A stretch of DNA of 64,000 nt. Origin: Lewinellaceae bacterium (GTDB lineage: Bacteria; Bacteroidota; Bacteroidia; Chitinophagales; Saprospiraceae). The notes beneath the pieces are model-generated. The model had not been told where the DNA came from, searched no databases, and saw only the letters and a list, made by a program, of their open reading frames with translations. Position 1 is the stretch's first letter, and the number at the start of each line of letters is the position of its first letter. A program made the position numbers and the translations under genes. The DNA is taken from positions 1,488,001 through 1,552,000 of the forward strand of contig JACJYN010000003.1 in the NCBI GenBank assembly GCA_020636095.1, in the 5' to 3' direction. This document shows, in pieces, positions 34,972 through 45,500 of this stretch.

Positions 34972-36537
34972 TCAATGCACGCCGTGCATCCACTTCTTCA
35001 GGATGGGAGAGAGCAGCAATAGCACTAAGGCGGACACCAGCACCACATATACCCCCCATGTCATATACACATCAGCATAAGCTTTCAGCGCATCCGAAGG
35101 GTTCGTGCCATGGCCCGGTTCGGCAATCAGTTTACCCAAATTGCCGGCGATCTTATGCGCGAAGGCAATGGATAGGAACCAGGCGCCCATCACAAAGCCC
35201 ACCACTTTGGCCGGCGACAATTTGGTCACGACCGAGAGGCCGACCGGGGAAAGGCTCAATTCCCCGGTAGTGTGGAATAAATACATGCCCAGCAGGAAGA
35301 ATAAAGGAATGAGTGTGCCTGCATCGGCAGTATCGATGACCGAGCGAATACCCCAGACGATGACGAAATAACCCATCGCCATTTGCAACAAGCCCATGAA
35401 GAACTTGATCGGCGTCCGCGGTTCCCGTTTGATCTGGCCCAGCTTGGTCCAAATCCAGGAGAATACCGGCGCCAGCAGGATGATGTATAAAGGGTTGAGC
35501 GACTGCAACTGGGACGCTTTCATTCCATGCAGGTTGACATAGCGGTCCGCCAGGATATTCAGGGAGCCGCCGGCCTGTTCGAAGAGGGTCCAGAAGACCA
35601 TGTGGAAGAAAAACAGGAAGATGAAGACAATCATCCGTTGGCCTTCTTCCTTGTCCTCAGCCGTAAGCGAAGTGAAGATCAGGTAGCCAATCACACCCAG
35701 CCCACCGATGAGTAGGATGTAATCGGTCACGACTTCGGCATTGATCAGCAGGGAAAAAACAGGGATAAACGCCAGGGCGCCCACGATAATGAGCACTTGC
35801 TTGCTCAGTCCGAACTTCCAGGGAGCGCGATAATCCACCGGGTCAGGCGGGAGGCCTTGGTCGCCAAACTTCTGTGAATTCCGCCAGAAGACGAGAACAC
35901 CCAGTAACATGCCAGCACCTGCCGCCAGGAAACCCAGTGACCAATCGAATTCCTCTGCGAGGTACCCGCAGGTGAGCGGGGCCAGGAAGGCGCCGATATT
36001 GATACCCATATAAAAAATGGTAAAGGCGCTGTCCTTACGGGTGTCGTTCTTATCATAGAACGTACCGAGAAAGCTGGAAATATTGGGTTTGAAAAAACCG
36101 TTACCTATGGTCAGCAGGGCCAGTCCGAGAAAGAAAGACGTCTCCCCCAGGTCGTTGCCGGCCGTGGTGGCCAGGGCGAATTGGCCGGCAGCCATCAGGA
36201 TACCCCCGGTAATGATGGCGTGCCGGAAGCCCATGATCCGGTCAGCCAGGATTCCCCCGATGAGGGGCGAGGCATATAGCAAGGCGTTGTAGGCTCCGTA
36301 AATACCGTAGGCCCGGGCATCCGCTTCTCCCTGCGCCATCTGGTCGAATAAAACCTTAGTCATATAGAGAATAAGGATGGCGCGCATCCCGTAGAAAGAG
36401 AACCTTTCCCACAACTCCGCGAAGAAAAGGGTGAAAAGGGCTTGCGGATGTATTTTTCTTTGTGAGTAGACCACCAGGGGCACCCAGATTAGAACGAACA
36501 CCCAGCCGAAGATGAGTAAGCCTAATGCAAAATCCAT
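34972..36537 (-). CDS. POT family proton-coupled oligopeptide transporter (first of two)
   Basis: The 521-residue product is a major-facilitator protein with about 12-14 membrane segments. It carries the POT family ExxER motif in ELWERFSFYGMRAILILYM and the GNGFFKPNISSFLG and FTIFYMGINIGAFLAPL signatures. POT transporters import di- and tripeptides with protons across the inner membrane. The gene lies 85 bases downstream of a paralogue on the same strand. Start is the ATG at 36537; an upstream out-of-frame stretch gives nothing. No peptidase genes are adjacent, though an S9 peptidase is at 52.8 kb. Confidence 0.92.
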   Translation of the reverse strand: MDFALGLLIFGWVFVLIWVPLVVYSQRKIHPQALFTLFFAELWERFSFYGMRAILILYMTKVLFDQMAQGEADARAYGIYGAYNALLYASPLIGGILADRIMGFRHAIITGGILMAAGQFALATTAGNDLGETSFFLGLALLTIGNGFFKPNISSFLGTFYDKNDTRKDSAFTIFYMGINIGAFLAPLTCGYLAEEFDWSLGFLAAGAGMLLGVLVFWRNSQKFGDQGLPPDPVDYRAPWKFGLSKQVLIIVGALAFIPVFSLLINAEVVTDYILLIGGLGVIGYLIFTSLTAEDKEEGQRMIVFIFLFFFHMVFWTLFEQAGGSLNILADRYVNLHGMKASQLQSLNPLYIILLAPVFSWIWTKLGQIKREPRTPIKFFMGLLQMAMGYFVIVWGIRSVIDTADAGTLIPLFFLLGMYLFHTTGELSLSPVGLSVVTKLSPAKVVGFVMGAWFLSIAFAHKIAGNLGKLIAEPGHGTNPSDALKAYADVYMTWGVYVVLVSALVLLLLSPILKKWMHGVH

Positions 36538-36622
36538 AAGTTTTTCGTTTATTGAGTTTAGTAACTTTTAAAAGAAAGTTCGACAAATAACGATCTGGTT
36601 ATATGTATTTGATTTAGTATTC

Positions 36623-38194
36623 TTACTTATTTTCCGGCCATTCCTCCTCCGCTTCCGGCTGGTCGGCCAGTTCAAACCCTTCCTGTTCCTCAAAGTGGCT
36701 GTCCGGAAGATTTTCAGCGCCATGAGCCATTCGTTTTAGTATCGGCAACATCAACAGTACCAGGACTCCCACGGCTACACAGCAAATGGCAATTCCCGTA
36801 AAGATCGCAAAATCGCCGAGATACTGGGCGGCTTCTCCAAGCGTTCCCGCCAGCTTGTGGCCGATACCCACTGCTACAAAATAGAAAGCTAATACCAATG
36901 AGGAGTAGCGGGCCGGTGACAATTTTGTGATAAAGGACAAAGCTACCGGTGAAGCAAAGAGCTCACCGAGGGTGAGCAACAGGTAAGCCAGCAGCAGCCA
37001 GTACATAGCCGATTCCCCCTTGGTTTCAAATTCAGCTGACGCTGCCGTCATAAAAAGAAACCCCAACCCCATGATGATCGTGCCCAGGGCCATTTTGAAA
37101 AGGGAAGAAGCTTCCCGCCCTTGCCTTTTCCACCAAAGCCAGGCCAGCCCTACCGGAGTTCCAAAGAGGATGATATACAATGGGCTGAGGGATTGAAACC
37201 AGGGAGCCGGCAATTCGAAGCCGGCCACTAGCCGGTCGGTTTTTTGCTGGGCGTAGAGGTTCATCAGCCCACCGGCCTGTTCAAACGCACTCCAGAAAGC
37301 AACCAGGATCAGGAGGGTGAAAAAGATAACCAGCAGGCGGTCGCGTTCCAGAGGGGCGGATTCCTGATATATGAAAACAGCCTGCCCGGCCAGGAGGGCC
37401 AGCAGGGCGAATAAGAAACCGAAAGCCGGGCGCCCGGCGAGCACAAAAAATACGCCAATCACAATGAGTATAGAGGCCGTTACCAGGGGCGTCCTATGGC
37501 TAAAGACAGCCCCAGGCAACCCGCCTTTCACCGGTTCGGCCGATGCAGTTGGCGCTTCACCAACGCCCTTCAGGTATTTTTGCCCCAGAAAATAGATAGC
37601 CTGGCCAATCAGCATACCCAGGCCCGCTAAGCCGAAGCCCAGGCGCCAATCCACCCGCACCGCTACCCACCCGACGATCAGCGTGGAAAGAAAAGCGCCT
37701 ACGTTGATGCCTATATAAAATATGGTGAACCCAATGTCTCTTTGATCGTCGTCGACGGAATACAAGGCTCCCACCATACTGGTAATATTGGGTTTCAGGC
37801 AACCCGCGCCCAGAATGATAAGCGCGAGGCCAGCGTAAAAGGCGCCCGTCATTTCAAAAACGAGTAGCCCATACCCGATACATAGGAGTAACCCGCCAAG
37901 TAGTACGCTGCGCCTTTGCCCCAGCCAGCGGTCGGCCAACAGCCCTCCGGGAATGGCGGCCAGATAGGCCAGCATCGTGTACCAACCATAAAGGGACAAC
38001 GCTTCCTGGTTGGTCCAGCCAAACCCAGGATTGTTCCCGGTAGTCTGAGCAACCAGAAAAAGGACGAGAATGCCACGAATACCAAAAAAGGAAAACCGTT
38101 CCCATAACTCCGTGAAGAACAGTATGAAAAGGCCAACAGGATGCCCTGCCAGTTTTGGTTGCCCCTCGAAGTCAAACGCACCAGCTTTCGCCAT
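36623..38194 (-). CDS. POT family proton-coupled oligopeptide transporter (second of two)
   Basis: The 523-residue product has the same architecture as its neighbour: ELWERFSFFGIRGILVLFL near the N-terminus, GAGCLKPNITSMVGALY, FTIFYIGINVGAFLSTL. It ends with an acidic cytoplasmic tail (EEQEGFELADQPEAEEEWPENK). It is presumably an ancient tandem duplicate of the downstream gene, since the two differ throughout. The start is ATG at 38194. A TAGTTTTG sequence on the minus strand at 38216-38223 matches the -7 consensus 22 bases before the start, without a clear -33 box. Confidence 0.91.
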   Translation of the reverse strand: MAKAGAFDFEGQPKLAGHPVGLFILFFTELWERFSFFGIRGILVLFLVAQTTGNNPGFGWTNQEALSLYGWYTMLAYLAAIPGGLLADRWLGQRRSVLLGGLLLCIGYGLLVFEMTGAFYAGLALIILGAGCLKPNITSMVGALYSVDDDQRDIGFTIFYIGINVGAFLSTLIVGWVAVRVDWRLGFGLAGLGMLIGQAIYFLGQKYLKGVGEAPTASAEPVKGGLPGAVFSHRTPLVTASILIVIGVFFVLAGRPAFGFLFALLALLAGQAVFIYQESAPLERDRLLVIFFTLLILVAFWSAFEQAGGLMNLYAQQKTDRLVAGFELPAPWFQSLSPLYIILFGTPVGLAWLWWKRQGREASSLFKMALGTIIMGLGFLFMTAASAEFETKGESAMYWLLLAYLLLTLGELFASPVALSFITKLSPARYSSLVLAFYFVAVGIGHKLAGTLGEAAQYLGDFAIFTGIAICCVAVGVLVLLMLPILKRMAHGAENLPDSHFEEQEGFELADQPEAEEEWPENK

Positions 38195-38393
38195 TAATCG
38201 ATCCGTTTATTTCCTCAAAACTATGCCAAAATAGAAGTTTTTAGGCGTTATGAGGTAAAATACCTGTTATTATTTTGCGTTGGGAGCTGGATGCAGGCAG
38301 ATAAAGGTTGGCAAGGGTAAAGAGGTAAATCAAGCTCCTTACACCTGTTACTTCCGACTTTACCCCTGATGCTGCGAATACCCATTTGCCCCT

Positions 38394-38584
38394 TTAGAGC
38401 TTGTTCAAATTTCGTTTTTGGAGATAAAATCTGTCAATTTTTTGCTTAGGCGAGGCAGGAAAACCGGAGTTTAGCCAAAGCTAAATAGCCTGCCCCGCAG
38501 CATTGCGGGGAGGATTTGACGAACGAAGCATAAGCGAAAAAGTGGCGATTTTAGCCCGAAGTATGAAATTTGAACAAGCTCTTA
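38394..38584. mobile_element. MITE-like element with 17-base perfect terminal inverted repeats and TTA flanks
   Basis: GAGCTTGTTCAAATTTC at 38397-38413 is repeated exactly in inverse orientation at 38565-38581. TTA occurs directly outside both ends (38394-38396 and 38582-38584), as a three-base target duplication would. Inside, the two halves remain partly complementary (for example GATAAAATC...TTTTTTGCTTAGG against GCTAAAATC...TTTTTCGCTTATG), so the whole element can fold into one long hairpin. No coding frame is present. It sits in the 474-base gap before ruvA, and its right end lies about 85 bases from the ruvA start, so it may carry or alter the ruvA promoter. The rest of the gap holds no gene. 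Confidence 0.7.
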
Positions 38585-38668
38585 CGAAGCGCCTGAAAAT
38601 TTCCGACTTCTCTCACATCTTTGTACCTTCGCGATCATTTCGAAAATCAGCCATAGGCATCAACAACG

Positions 38669-39259
38669 ATGATCACATACATCAAGGGGAATATTACACA
38701 CAAAAGCCCGACGTTTATCGTCGTGGAGGCAGGAGGGCTGGGCTACCACATCAATATCAGCCTGAACACCTACTCACAGGTGGAAAAGCTGGAATCTGTC
38801 AAAATACTGACACACCTTCATATAAAGGAGGACAGCCACACCCTCTACGGCTTCGCCGATGCCGCCGAGCGGAGCCTCTTTGTCCACCTGATCTCCGTTT
38901 CCGGTATTGGGCCCAGTACGGCGCAACTGATGCTCTCATCCATGACTCCCGACGAGATGAGGATCGCCATTATCAGTGAGGATGTCAATACATTGAAGCG
39001 GATCAAGGGTATCGGGCCGAAAACGGCCAAGCGGGCCATCCTGGACCTCAAGGATAAAATGCTAAAGGATTCCGGGGAAGAAATGGCGCTGGCCAGCCCT
39101 CAGGACAATACAATCCGGGATGAGGCGTTATCTGCTTTGGTGGCTTTACAATTCAACCGCATTCAGGCCCAAAAAGCGCTGAATAAAGCCCTGAAGGAAA
39201 ATCCTGGTATCGCCGGTGTAGAACAACTGATCAAGCTGGCGTTGAAGGAACTTTCGTAA
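38669..39259 (+). CDS. ruvA: Holliday junction branch migration protein RuvA
   Basis: RuvA tetramers hold the four-way junction and load the RuvB motor. The 196-residue product has the N-terminal OB fold (MITYIKGNITHKSPTFIVVEAGGLGYHINIS), the two helix-hairpin-helix motifs (LISVSGIGPSTAQLMLSSM and LKRIKGIGPKTAKRAILDL), and the C-terminal RuvB-binding domain (IRDEALSALVALQFNRIQAQKAL). Length is normal. A near-consensus TACCTTCG lies shortly upstream. The ruvA-sprA order seen here is also known in other Bacteroidota. Confidence 0.97.
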   Translation: MITYIKGNITHKSPTFIVVEAGGLGYHINISLNTYSQVEKLESVKILTHLHIKEDSHTLYGFADAAERSLFVHLISVSGIGPSTAQLMLSSMTPDEMRIAIISEDVNTLKRIKGIGPKTAKRAILDLKDKMLKDSGEEMALASPQDNTIRDEALSALVALQFNRIQAQKALNKALKENPGIAGVEQLIKLALKELS

Positions 39260-39502
39260 CAATCCGAACCAGCCAAAGTAATCAGCCCGGCGATTGATGC
39301 CGGGTACTGGCATAGCTTCCTGGCGACTTTAGAGGCTGGTATATTCCCAAATACTTGATGTGTTAAAATCCGGATGGACAGCAGAAAGCCCCGGCCTGCT
39401 GCGTTTTAGTGAAGTGAAAAAGGTGAAAGCCTGAAACGATCATAAGAAAGCTTTGAATATCAATTGATTGCGCACGGCTGTACTGCCAAGTGCGCGAATC
39501 CC

Positions 39503-42500
39503 ATGCTGAAAGCTATGAGTAAAATATTTTTACCCTTCTGTCTCGTATTCGGAATTGCAACTTCTGTCCTGAGCGCCATGGAAAATGGCGTTTCATTGGG
39601 AGACCCTTATGCTATCGATTTTGTCATTGCCGCCGCCGATACCATCCCGGACATCGAAGAGCGCTATGGCGATTTTGTCACCGGAAGTTCTGATAACCCC
39701 TTTGACCTCGAGGACCCCAGCATCATCGAGAAAAACCTGGAGTATGACCCGGAGACCGGGGATTACATCATCACGGAACGGATCGGGGACCTCGACTTTC
39801 GCCCCCCAACCTACATGACCTTTGATGAATATTTCGACTTCCGGCAAAAACAGGAAGAGCGGGCCTATTTCAACCGCCTGGCCGGTATTGCCTCCGGAGA
39901 AGGCAGCAGCGGGCTCGACCCGCTGGCCAAGATCGATGTGGAAAACAACCTGCTGGACCGCCTCTTCGGAGGCACTACCGTCGACATTCGCCCCCAGGGA
40001 AATATCGACCTCACCTTTGGGGTGGATTTCTCCCGCGTCGATAATCCTATCCTGACCGAACGCCAACGGCTTCAGGGCGGTTTCGACTTCGATATGAATA
40101 TCAATATGAATGTGACGGGTAAGATCGGCGAAAAGCTCAACCTTACCACCAACTACAATACCAACGCCACTTTCAATTTTGACAACCAGATCAAACTGGA
40201 CTATAACAGCGATAACTTTGACGAGGACGCCATCATCAAAAAAATCGAAGCGGGTAACGTCAGCCTTCCACTGCGCGGCAACCTCATTCAGGGGGCCCAG
40301 AGCCTCTTTGGCCTGAAAACGGAGCTGCAGTTCGGCCATCTGCGGGTCACAGCCATCGCTTCCCAGCAAAAGTCGCAGCAGGAAAATATTCAGGTGGAAG
40401 GCGGCGCTCAGATTCAGCAGTTTGAGGTGCGCGCCGACGAGTACGACGAAAACAGGCACTTCTTACTGACGTTCTATAACCGGGACAATTTTGAGCGCTC
40501 CCTGCGCAACCTTCCACAGGTCAACAACCTGTTTAAACTCAAAAAACTGGAAGTGTGGATCACCAACGACCGCAATGAGGTGACCGATGTGCGCGATATA
40601 GTGGCCCTGGCCGACCTCGGCGAGCCCCTCCACCTGGTAAGCCCCGATAAAGTGACGCCCAACCCCACCTGGAACCGGCGGGACCTTATCGAAAATAAAC
40701 CGCTGCCGGATAATGCAGCCAACGACCTGTATACCCGCATCCTCTCTAAAGGCGAACAGGTGCGGGATATCGACAAGGCGGTGGCCACCCTCCAGGGCGA
40801 GTTCGGGCTGCAACAGGCACGGGACTTTGAGAAGGTCAGCGTGCGCAGATTGCGCGAATCCGAATATACTTTCCACCCGGAGCTGGGGTTTATCTCCGTC
40901 AATATCAATGTACAACCGGATCAGGTGCTGGCCGCCGCCTTTGAATACGAATACAACGGCAACATCTATCGCGTCGGTGAAATGTCGGTCAACAACGGTA
41001 CGGTGAGTACGGACGTCATGGATCTGACCCCCAAAGTACTCTTCGTTAAAATGTTGAAGAGCACTACCCAGCGGACCGACGTGCCAACCTGGGATCTGAT
41101 GATGAAGAACGTATACTCCATCGGCGCTTTCCAGGTGAACCAGCAGGATTTCCGGCTGGATATTTTCTACGACGACCCCGGCGCCGGCCAGAAGCGCTTC
41201 CTGCCGGAAACCCGAATCGCCGGCAAGCCGCTGCTGCGAGTCTTCAACCTCGATAACCTCAATACTCAGGGAGACCCCCAGCCAGACGGCGTCTTCGACT
41301 TCGTGCCGGGCGTGACCATCAACCCCCGGAACGGCCGCATCATGTTCCCGGTTCTGGAGCCTTTTGGGAAAACCCTGGCGGATAGTATTAACAACGATCT
41401 GCTGGAGCGTACCTACGTTTACGACTCCCTTTACTCAACTACCCTCTTCCTCGCTCAGGAAGCGGCCGAACAAAACCGATACATCATTCGCGGGGAATAT
41501 AAATCGAGCGTTTCATCCGAAATTTCCCTCGGCGCTTTCAATATCCCAGAAGGGTCGGTGACTGTCACCGCCGGGGGGCAGCGCCTGGTGCCCGGCAAAG
41601 ACTACGAAGTAGACTACAACATAGGTAAGGTGCGCATTCTCAATGACGCCATCCTGCAATCGGGGGTGCCGATTAATGTCTCCTTTGAGGATAATACCTT
41701 GTTTGGCTTCCAGACGAAAACCATGATCGGGTTGCGCGCCGACTATGAAGTGGACGAAAATTTCAACATTGGAGCAACCTATCTGCAGCTTTTTGAGCGT
41801 CCTTTCACCCAGAAGGTGAATGTAGGAGACGACCCGATCAACAACAAGATATTTGGCGTTGACCTCAACATGAGCCGCGAGGCGCCCTGGCTAACCCGTA
41901 TCGTCGATGGCCTGCCGGGTATCTCCACCAAGGAAATGTCCACCATCAATGTGACAGCAGAAGCGGCCGCCCTCAAACCCGGCCACGCCCGCGCCATCAA
42001 CCAGAACCGAAAAGATAAAGGCGGAGTGGTCTATATCGACGACTTTGAAGGCAGCGGCAGCAGTTTCGACCTCCGCATACCGACCAACCGCTGGTACCTG
42101 GCCAGTACGCCACAGAACGACGGCCAGAACAACAACCCGCTCTTCCCCGAGGCTCAATTGATCAACAACCTGATCTTCGGCGCCAACCGCGCCCGCCTCA
42201 ACTGGTACCGGATCGACCCGGGCGCCCGCTCCGGAGTAGATGACCGCAACCCCTACACCAGCCAGGTGCCTCAGCAGGAGGTGTTCCCCAACCTGCAATT
42301 GACACCGGACCAGTTGCCCAATATCCAGACGCTCGACCTGGCCTATTATCCCAACGAACGAGGCCCCTACAACTTCGATACGCCCGACGGCTACCCGGGT
42401 TTTACCCGGGGCGTTGAATTCCTCGGCGATTCAATGGTCCTGCGCGACCCGCAGACCCGCTGGGGCGGCATCATGCGCGACCTCAACACCAATGACTTCC

Positions 42501-45500
42501 AAACCGCAAATATCGAGTTCCTGGAATTCTGGGCCCTCAGCCCTTTCCTGGACCCCGCCAGCCCCACCAACCCCGCTCCGGATTATGAACTCAAAGAGGG
42601 TAACCTCTATATCAACCTGGGTAATGTTTCGGAAGATATCCTGAGGGATTCCCGCATATTCTTTGAAAATGGCCTGCCCGGCCCGGCCAACCCGGAACGG
42701 CGAACCGATGAGACCAACTGGGCGAAGGTGCCGGTCTCCCAGCAGATCGTACGCGCCTTCGATAATGACCGGGAAACACGCCTCCGCCAGGATGTGGGCC
42801 TCGATGGCCTGGATAACGAAGAGGAACGGGTGAAGTTCGCCCCCTACCTGAATGCCATACGGGCCGCCAATACGCAGGCGGCAAGCCGCCTGGAACAGGA
42901 CCCCTCCTACGACGACTTCCGATACTACCGGGATGGTAGCTTTACCGACGAAGACGGCGTGCTGCGACGCTACCGGGACTTCAATAACCCACAGGGTAAC
43001 TCCCGTTCCAACGATAACCAGACGGAGCGGCAAACCGCCACCAATATCCCCGATGCCGAAGACCTCAACCAGGATAATACCCTGAATGAAACGGAATCGT
43101 ACTTCCAGTACAAGATACCCCTGCGGGCAGACCCATCGAACCCCCGGGAACTGGATATCGAACGCACCCCTTTCGTCACCGACCGCCGGATGAGCGAAGA
43201 CGGGCAGCGGGTCTGGTACCGCTTCCGCATTCCGCTCAATGGGCCGGATAAAACGTCCGTTGGCGGTATTCGGGACTTCCGGTCCATCCGTTTTATGCGG
43301 ATGTACCTGCAAGGGTTCCGCGCTCCGGTCGTGCTCCGTTTTGCCCGCCTGGAACTGGTGCGCAACCAGTGGCGCCGTTACAGCGGAGACCTCTCCGAAC
43401 TCGGCGCGCCGGGCCCTCCGGTTTGTACTTCCGACTCTACTTTCTTCAACGTTGACAATGTCAATATTGAAGAAAATAACGGCCGCCAGCCCTTTAATTA
43501 TGTTTTGCCGGAAGGCATTCAGCGAGAGCAATCAGTTGGGGTCTTTAGCGCCCTGCAGAATGAGCAATCGCTTTCCATCAACGTCCGCGATTTATGTGAT
43601 GGGGACGAAAAGGCCATTTTTAAGATTATCAACATGGATATGCGGGTGTACGAGCGGTTCAAGATGTTTGTACACGCGGAAGAGAAGAACATCAAAGTGC
43701 CGAATGGCGCCTTGTCCCTCTACGTTCGCCTGGGGAGTGACTTTAAAAACAACTACTATGAATACGAGCTTCCACTGGTTATGTCAGACTCTACCTTGCT
43801 GAATGGCAACCCCAATAGTGATGAGTATAAGCGAGAGGTCTGGCGGCTGGAAAATGAGTTCGATTTTGCCCTGGATGATTTCGTGAAGCTGAAGGAGGAG
43901 CGCAACGCTGCCGGCCAGGGGCTCAACACGCTCTATCAGAAAGAGGTGTCCACTCCTACTGCCGCTACCGCCAAATTGAAGATTCTGGGCAATCCTTCCA
44001 TTGGCCAGGTGAAAGTAGTGATGGTGGGGATTCGCAATATTTACGATTTTGACAATGAGCCCTACGATGCAGAAGTGTGGGTCAATGAGATGCGCCTGAC
44101 CGGCCTGGACGAGCGTGGCGGCGCGGCGGCCACTGCCCGCATCGACGCTCAATTAGCCGATTTCGGTAGCATTACCGCCGCCGGTAATATTAGCAGCATT
44201 GGTTTTGGCTCTATCGACCAGAAGGTGCAGGAACGGCAGCGGGAACGCATTACCGGTATCGACCTGGCCGCCAATTTTAACCTTGACAAGTTCCTGCCGG
44301 AAAGCTGGCGGTTGCGCTTGCCTTTCTATGCCCAGTATTCCAACACCGTTAAAAGGCCGGAGTTTGACCCCTACGACCTGGATATTACCCTGAAGGACAA
44401 GCTCGCCAGCACCGCAGTCGGCAGGGACCGGGATTCCATCCGGGCACAGGCGGAAGAGGTGACTACCCTCAAAAGCGTCAACTTCACCAATGTGCGAAAA
44501 GAACGGTCCGACAACAGCCGTCCACCCATGCCCTGGGATATTTCCAACTTTAGCGTTTCCTATTCCTTCACTGAAACGGAGTACCGGGACCCTATCATTG
44601 AGTTTGATGAAGAGCAAAAACACACCGGGGCACTCGATTATTCCTATAGTACCCGGACCAAATACATCGAGCCTTTCAAAAAACTCAACGGAGAATTACT
44701 GCGCCTGATCAAAGAAATAAATTTCAACCCGCTGCCCAACTCTTTCAGCTTCAGCTCGGTCATGAACCGCCGGTTCCAGACCACTCGCTACCGCTTTACA
44801 GATGTTGATCCCAGGTTCAGGACTTTCTACAACAAACGCTTTACCTGGGACCGCGATTACGACCTGCAGTGGGATATTACCAAATCGCTGAAGTTCAGCT
44901 TCAACGCCGCCAACTCTTCGGTGATTGACGAGCCCGACGAGACCGCCCTGATCGAACAATACGGGTTTGACCGGGCGCGGGAAATACGACGGGACAGCAT
45001 TTGGACCAATATCAAAAACTTCGGCCGGCCGAAGAATTACCAGCACAACGTCAATGTGAGTTACAACCTGCCGGTTCGTTACCTGCCTTTCTTTGGGGAT
45101 TGGGTGACGGCCAAGGCACAGTATGCAGGCGGCTACAACTGGACGGCGGCGGCGCTCAACGTCGACTCGCTGGGCAACCTGATCCAAAATAATCAGAACC
45201 GCAGCGGCAATGTAGACTTCAATATGGAGAAGCTATACGACAAGGTGCCCTACCTGCGCAAGATCAACCGGGGAAAGACGGCCCGCCCCGGAAGGCCTTC
45301 TACCGGACGGACGCCGCGAAGCCGCACCGATAAGAAAGAGGAGGTGGATGGAAAGGAAGAAAAAGAAAAGAAGGATCGCCAGCCCAGTGGGATAGAGCGG
45401 GCTATCGTCCGCCCCTTGCTTTTGGTGCGGCGTGTCCGGTTCAATTATTCCGAACAGCTATCGACCTCTATTCCGGGTTATTTACCGCGTTCGGGCCTGT

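Noticed and set aside
42431..43531. 366-codon antisense frame in sprA
   Set aside because: Shadow of sprA; no independent support.
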